Source: UBA6165 sp044233745 | Lineage (GTDB): Bacteria; Bacteroidota; Bacteroidia; Flavobacteriales_D; Crocinitomicaceae | Direction: 5' to 3' | NCBI GenBank assembly: GCA_044233745.1 | Contig: JBIIJN010000021.1 | Span: 1-33,452, forward strand | DNA: 33,452 nt | In this document: positions 29,410 to 33,452 of the stretch, one piece after another | Layout: every line of letters starts with the position of its first letter | How positions within the stretch are numbered: the stretch's first letter is position 1 | Notes under the pieces: generated by a model | Database searches by the model: none | Told to the model about the DNA's origin: nothing | The model's input: the letters and a program-made list of their open reading frames with translations, nothing else | Translations under genes and position numbers: made by a program

Positions 29410-30306
29410 ATGAGACGCCAAACCGCACTTTTCGTATTTCTGCTCGCCTTTTATGTGTTGCTTCAATTTGCTTGGTGGGCTTATCATATCATTGATTTGA
29501 CAAGTTTACTCAACAGTCATCCCGATTACATTCGTAAGAGAACACTTATGATTTTAGGTGAAGGTGTCGTGTTTTTTAGCATTGTTGTTTTTGCTATTTT
29601 TCAAATTAGAAAATCCATTTTGAAAGACATTGAACTTTCCAGACAGCAGAAAAATTTTCTTTTAGCCGTAACCCATGAATTAAAAACGCCAATTGCGTCT
29701 GTAAAACTCTACCTGCAAACGCTAAAAAGACATCAACTCGATGAAGATAAACGCAATGAAATAGCCACAAATGCGCTTACTGAAAACGAGCGACTTCAAC
29801 AAATCATCGACAACATTCTTTCTGTTTCTCAATTGGAAAATCGAACATTTCAATTGCACAAAGAATCCATAAACATCAAGCAAGCTATAGACACCGCATT
29901 GAATGCCACTAGAATGCAAAATGCTTGCAAAATTGAGACCTCTTGCTCAGAAAATCTGAATTTCGACTTGGATAAAAATGCTTTTCATTCTATACTTTCT
30001 AATTTGATAGACAATTCATTAAAATACGCTGGTGATTTCCCTAGAATTTCGGTTCAATGTTCAGGAAACGAAAAGCAACTTACTTTGACTTTTGAAGACA
30101 ATGGCCCTGGCGTTCCTACTGAAAAATTAGACATCATCTTCCAACGATTTGCGCGACTCGGTCATGAAGAAACACGCAGTTCTAAAGGCGTTGGACTTGG
30201 CTTATATATTGTGAAAGAATTGGTTAGAGCCATGAACGGTGAAATCAAAGCGGAAAACATACCTGCTGGAGGTCTGCGTTTCATTATGACGTTCAAAGCG
30301 ATGTAA
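29410..30306 (+). CDS. Orphan sensor histidine kinase
   Basis: 298 residues from the ATG at 29410 (an upstream GTG frame is less likely since the -7 box lies in it). Two transmembrane helices (about 7-26 and 47-66) enclose a loop of only about 20 residues, so it may sense within or near the membrane. HisKA domain: AVTHELKTPIASV with phospho-acceptor His89. HATPase: N-box NLIDNSLKYA (198-207), G1 DNGPGVP (230-236), F-box FQRF, and G2 GVGLGLYIVKE. No response regulator lies beside it. recG follows 3 bases later, and the RND efflux operon is divergent. Confidence 0.93.
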   Translation: MRRQTALFVFLLAFYVLLQFAWWAYHIIDLTSLLNSHPDYIRKRTLMILGEGVVFFSIVVFAIFQIRKSILKDIELSRQQKNFLLAVTHELKTPIASVKLYLQTLKRHQLDEDKRNEIATNALTENERLQQIIDNILSVSQLENRTFQLHKESINIKQAIDTALNATRMQNACKIETSCSENLNFDLDKNAFHSILSNLIDNSLKYAGDFPRISVQCSGNEKQLTLTFEDNGPGVPTEKLDIIFQRFARLGHEETRSSKGVGLGLYIVKELVRAMNGEIKAENIPAGGLRFIMTFKAM

Positions 30307-30309
30307 TCT

Positions 30310-32412
30310 ATGAAAGACATCCTCGATAGTCCCATAGAATTTCTGAAAGGCGTTGGTCCGCAAAGGGGTGAGCTTTTGAATAAAGAACTTCGCATTTTTA
30401 CCTTCCGCGATTTGTTGTATTATTTTCCCTTCCGCTACATCGACAAGTCGGAGATAAACTCTGTGCGTCAAATTCCAGAAATGGATGGTTATGTGCAGCT
30501 TCGTGGCACAATCCGAAATATCAAAAAATCTGGAACTGGAAGGAATAAAAGACTGTCTGCTGTTTTCACCGATGAAACGGGCTCCATTGAACTCACTTGG
30601 TTTGCAGGCATCAATTATGTAGAAGGAAATTTACATCCAAATAGACCTGTTTTGGTTTATGGAAAACCGAAATATTATGGAGCGGCATGGAATATTCCTC
30701 ACCCCGAAATGGAATATGTGGTGGCCAATCCAACTTTATCTAAACAGCTCATTCCCGTTTATCCGAGCACTGAAAAAGCATCAGCAAAAGGACTTCATGC
30801 CAAAGGCATTGCGAAACTCGTAGAAAATTTATTGGAACAAATTCAGGGCTATGTTTTCCCAGAAGTCTTTCCGCAAAAACTGTTGCAAGAAAATCAACTG
30901 CTTTCCAGAAATGATGCCATCCGCCAGATCCATTATCCGAAAAACCACGATTGGGCTCAGGCTGCTCGACGCAGATTGAAATACGAAGAATTGTTTTTTC
31001 TGCAAATGGAATTGATTCTCCGCAAGCAAATTGGCAAGGCTAAAATCAAAAGTTTTGTTTTTAATAACGTGGGCGATGTTTTTCTCGATTTTTATGAAAA
31101 CCACTTGCCTTTTGAATTGACAAATGCCCAAAAACGCGTAGTCAAAGAAATTCGCGCCGATTTTTTTACGGGTTCACAAATGAATCGTTTGCTGCAAGGC
31201 GATGTGGGTAGCGGAAAAACGATGGTGGCACTTTTAACCATGTTGATTGCCGTTGGAAATGGTTACCAAGCCACTTTGATGGCTCCCACGGAAATCTTGG
31301 CGCAACAGCATTTTCAGTCCTTGGCAGAAGTTTTAGCAGGCACATCGGTGCATATTCGTTTGCTCACTGGCTCTACCAAAACCGCCGAGCGCAGGGCTAT
31401 CCATGCGGGTTTGGAGGATGGAACTGTTCATATTTTGATTGGAACGCATGCCATTATTGAGCCCAAAGTAAAATTCCTGAATCTTGGTTTTGCCGTAATT
31501 GATGAACAGCATCGTTTTGGTGTGGCGCAACGGTCAAAATTGTACAAGAAAAACACCATGCCACCGCATATTTTAGTGATGACAGCCACCCCAATTCCAC
31601 GGACTTTGGCGCTTTCGTTCTATGGCGATTTGGATGTTTCAGTGATTGATGAATTGCCACCAGGTCGCAAACCGATTAAAACCGTGCATTACCGCGAATC
31701 TCAACGCTTGCGGGTGTTTGGTTTCATCAAAGAACAAATTGCTTTGGGTCGCCAGATTTATTTCGTGTATCCTTTAATCAAAGAATCGGAAACGCTCGAT
31801 TACCAAAATTTAATGCAGGGCTACGAATCCATTGTGCGCCAGTTTCCCCTACCCGACTACCGCGTAGCGATAGTGCACGGACAAATGAAACCCGAAGACA
31901 AGGACTTTGAAATGGCGCGTTTTGTGAAAGGCGAAGCACAAATCATGGTAGCAACCACGGTGATTGAAGTTGGTGTTAATGTACCCAACGCTTCAGTGAT
32001 GATTATTGAATCGAGTGAGCGTTTTGGCTTGGCTCAAATGCATCAATTGCGCGGACGCGTTGGTCGCGGTGCCGAACAATCGTTTTGTATTCTGATGACA
32101 GGCGACAAACTGAGCGCCGAAGGCAAAAAACGCCTTCAAACCATGTGCGAAACCAACGATGGCTTTGTGATTGCCGAAGTGGACTTAGAAATTCGCGGTC
32201 CGGGCGACATCATGGGCACACAACAAAGCGGTTTGATTGACCTGAAAATAGCAGACTTGGCAAGAGATGGCGGCATTTTAACCGAAGCCAGAAATCAAGC
32301 TTTGGCCTTATTGGAAACCGACGCGAATTTGGAACAAGAGGCGCATCAGGGCATACGGGAAGAGGTGCGGAAGATTATGCGGAATAAGCCGGATTGGAGC
32401 CGGGTGGGGTGA
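30310..32412 (+). CDS. recG: ATP-dependent DNA helicase RecG
   Basis: 700-residue RecG, which reverses stalled replication forks and branch-migrates Holliday junctions. N-terminal wedge OB-domain with GVGPQRGELLNKE and FPFRYID, then superfamily 2 helicase motifs: Walker A GDVGSGKT (297-304), motif II DEQH (398-401), TATPIPRTLA (motif III), and the TRG region VIEVGVNVPNASVMIIESSERFGL ... QLRGRVGRG. The C-terminal EIRGPGDIMGTQQSG is also typical. Length is normal (about 690). It follows the sensor kinase by 3 bases and is likely cotranscribed. Confidence 0.97.
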   Translation: MKDILDSPIEFLKGVGPQRGELLNKELRIFTFRDLLYYFPFRYIDKSEINSVRQIPEMDGYVQLRGTIRNIKKSGTGRNKRLSAVFTDETGSIELTWFAGINYVEGNLHPNRPVLVYGKPKYYGAAWNIPHPEMEYVVANPTLSKQLIPVYPSTEKASAKGLHAKGIAKLVENLLEQIQGYVFPEVFPQKLLQENQLLSRNDAIRQIHYPKNHDWAQAARRRLKYEELFFLQMELILRKQIGKAKIKSFVFNNVGDVFLDFYENHLPFELTNAQKRVVKEIRADFFTGSQMNRLLQGDVGSGKTMVALLTMLIAVGNGYQATLMAPTEILAQQHFQSLAEVLAGTSVHIRLLTGSTKTAERRAIHAGLEDGTVHILIGTHAIIEPKVKFLNLGFAVIDEQHRFGVAQRSKLYKKNTMPPHILVMTATPIPRTLALSFYGDLDVSVIDELPPGRKPIKTVHYRESQRLRVFGFIKEQIALGRQIYFVYPLIKESETLDYQNLMQGYESIVRQFPLPDYRVAIVHGQMKPEDKDFEMARFVKGEAQIMVATTVIEVGVNVPNASVMIIESSERFGLAQMHQLRGRVGRGAEQSFCILMTGDKLSAEGKKRLQTMCETNDGFVIAEVDLEIRGPGDIMGTQQSGLIDLKIADLARDGGILTEARNQALALLETDANLEQEAHQGIREEVRKIMRNKPDWSRVG

Positions 32413-32413
32413 A

Positions 32414-32428
32414 ATAAATTTCATTTAT
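32414..32428. terminator. Weak AT-rich hairpin between recG and the small lipoprotein gene
   Basis: ATAAAT, TTC and ATTTAT form a 6-bp AT-only stem in the 19-base gap between two convergent stop codons. There is no T-tract beyond the stem. It could be chance. Confidence 0.25.
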
Positions 32429-32431
32429 CAC

Positions 32432-32668
32432 TCACATACACCCATCTGTTTCTTCCAAAATCTGCAAGAGCGCCCTGTTATCTCCAGCATATTTCGCTTT
32501 GATTTCTTCCATCATTTCAAGGCATGTTTCCCTGCCATCTGGATTGGTTTTGTTATCTGTTAAACAGGCGCAATAGCATTGAACATCCTGCGTCACTTCT
32601 TTGTTTTTGCAGGAGAAGAACACAAGGAATATGAATATGAATAAAAAAAAGTGTGACAGACGCTGCAT
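32432..32668 (-). CDS. Small Cys-rich lipoprotein of unknown function
   Basis: 78 residues. A signal peptide with lipobox FFSC (Cys20) leads to a mature part of only 59 residues holding five more cysteines: a CYCAC cluster (Cys31, Cys33, Cys35), Cys49 and Cys77 near the end. I do not recognise the family. The pattern could bind a metal or form disulfides; I cannot tell which. The gene is convergent with recG and divergent from the suf iron-sulfur operon, with which its promoter overlaps. A -7/-33 pair upstream and the lipobox make it a real gene despite its size. Confidence 0.7.
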   Translation of the reverse strand: MQRLSHFFLFIFIFLVFFSCKNKEVTQDVQCYCACLTDNKTNPDGRETCLEMMEEIKAKYAGDNRALLQILEETDGCM

Positions 32669-32691
32669 ATTGTGGGTTCAAAAATGAAAGC

Positions 32692-32724
32692 CGAAAGTAA
32701 TAAAATGCCTATCTTTGCAACAAA
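32692..32724 (-). promoter_or_regulatory. Promoter of the small Cys-rich lipoprotein gene
   Basis: On the minus strand TTTG (32721-32724), 21 bases and TACTTTCG (32692-32699) fit the Bacteroidota consensus with one mismatch. The ATG follows 23 bases after the -7 box. The -33 element lies just beyond the suf -7 box (32710-32717), so the two promoters cover the same DNA. Confidence 0.6.
32710..32717 (+). promoter_or_regulatory. -7 box of the suf operon
   Basis: TATCTTTG, exact TAnnTTTG match, 57 bases before the sufA-like ATG. No TTTG at -33; that region is occupied by the opposing -7 box. No IscR-like or Fur-like palindrome is evident in the 57-base leader. Confidence 0.55.
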
Positions 32725-32774
32725 TTTAGACCCTATTTGTAATTAATCTAAATAAAGACCAACAAGATTTCACT

Positions 32775-33098
32775 ATGATAAACATAACTGAATCAGCTAA
32801 AAATCAAGCGATTAAATTGATGACCGACGACGGCAAAATCGACCATTTCATCCGTGTGGGTGTTCAAGGCGGTGGTTGCTCTGGTTTGATGTATGAGCTT
32901 GGTTTTGATAACGAACTCAAAGAAACCGACAAAGTTTTTGAAGTTGAAGGCGTAAAAATCGTGGTTGACAAAAAAAGCTTTTTGTATCTAGTAGGTACCA
33001 CTTTGGATTTTTCGGGTGGGCTGAACGGTAAAGGATTTGTTTTCGTGAACCCAAACGCCGACAGAACATGTGGCTGCGGGGAAAGTTTCTCCATTTAA
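32775..33098 (+). CDS. sufA: HesB/IscA/SufA-family A-type Fe-S carrier
   Basis: 107-residue A-type carrier protein that accepts Fe-S clusters from the SufBCD scaffold and passes them on. The three conserved cysteines are present: Cys35 in GGGCSGLMYEL, and Cys99 and Cys101 in TCGCGESFSI. Length and fold signatures (FIRVGVQGGGCSG, LDFSGGLNGKGFVFVNPNA) are normal. sufB begins 10 bases after the stop codon, so it is the first visible gene of a suf operon. IscA or ErpA would be equally fair names by sequence; the sufB neighbour decides for a Suf label. Confidence 0.92.
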   Translation: MINITESAKNQAIKLMTDDGKIDHFIRVGVQGGGCSGLMYELGFDNELKETDKVFEVEGVKIVVDKKSFLYLVGTTLDFSGGLNGKGFVFVNPNADRTCGCGESFSI

Positions 33099-33108
33099 TA
33101 CAAAGATC

Positions 33109-33452
33109 ATGGCAGAATATACAGAGCACGAACTCGCGAAAGACCTTGAAAACAGCGAGTATAAATATGGATTTACTTCCGAAATTGAGTCGGACAAATT
33201 GCCCAATGGCTTAAATGAAGACATCATTCGTCAGATTTCTGAAAAGAAAAATGAGCCAGAATGGTTGTTGGAATTCCGTTTGGAATCGTTTAAAATTTGG
33301 CAGCAAATGACCGAGCCTGAATGGGCGCATGTGCATTATAACAAACCAGATTTTCAGGCAATATCCTATTATTCAGCACCAAAAGGACAAAAGAAATACG
33401 AATCTTGGGACGATGTGGAGCCGGAAATGAAAGAAACCATGAAAAAATTGGG
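33109..33452 (+). CDS. sufB: Fe-S cluster assembly protein SufB, 5' part
   Basis: The first 114 codons of a frame open to the right edge, from ATG at 33109. The start (MAEYTEHELAKDLENSEYKY, GFTSEIESDKLPNGLNEDII, RQISEKKNEPEWLLEFRLES, FKIWQQMTEPEWA) is typical SufB, including the conserved K-x-EPEW(L/M)LEFRL segment. SufB with SufC and SufD forms the scaffold on which clusters are built. The core beta-helix and the C-terminal catalytic residues lie outside. It is cotranscribed with the sufA-like gene. Confidence 0.94.
   Translation, partial: MAEYTEHELAKDLENSEYKYGFTSEIESDKLPNGLNEDIIRQISEKKNEPEWLLEFRLESFKIWQQMTEPEWAHVHYNKPDFQAISYYSAPKGQKKYESWDDVEPEMKETMKKL

Overview
The window looks like an ordinary chromosomal segment of a Bacteroidota bacterium, probably Flavobacteriia or a close relative. 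The evidence is a gliding/type IX secretion set (GldA-type ATPase, PorZ, and a secreted protein with a gliding-motility-type C-terminal sorting domain), families largely restricted to this phylum (DUF4837, DUF3078), start codons without Shine-Dalgarno sequences, and repeated TAnnTTTG promoter elements (the Bacteroidota -7 box). Coding density is very high. No stretch over 300 bases lacks a gene. I see no tRNA, rRNA, insertion sequence, integrase, CRISPR array or prophage gene.

Layout. 1-1991: 3' part of a TonB-dependent outer-membrane receptor. 2082-3888: beta-carbonic anhydrase, mscL and recR on the + strand, each with its own promoter. 3889-8525 (-): porZ-recO, then frr-gldA. 8678-9388 (+): yebC-family gene. 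9426-15530 (-): two sugar transferases (GT2, GT9), a DUF4837 lipoprotein after a LysM lytic transglycosylase, tatA, and hemW. 15639-16754 (+): dprA. 16756-19907 (-): an OmpA-family protein coupled to tsaB, and the rpsF-rpsR-rplI ribosomal operon. 20091-22523 (+): a large secreted adhesin-like protein. 22592-29223 (-): a DUF3078 outer-membrane protein followed by a complete RND efflux system (adaptor, pump, outer-membrane factor). 29410-32412 (+): an orphan sensor kinase followed by recG. 32432-32668 (-): a small Cys-rich lipoprotein, divergent from a suf iron-sulfur operon that runs off the right edge (sufA-like, then sufB partial).

Together the genes cover envelope biogenesis and secretion, LPS sugar transfer, peptidoglycan turnover, multidrug efflux, recombination and repair (recR, recO, dprA, recG), translation (frr, three ribosomal proteins, tsaB, yebC) and Fe-S assembly. 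I found no clear new multi-gene defence or biosynthetic system. The better leads are local: a Cys-rich lipoprotein whose promoter overlaps the suf promoter, an RND pump with Asn in place of the second proton-relay Asp, a DUF3078 protein leading that operon, -7 boxes only four bases from start codons (possible leaderless mRNAs), and a promoter built into a terminator.
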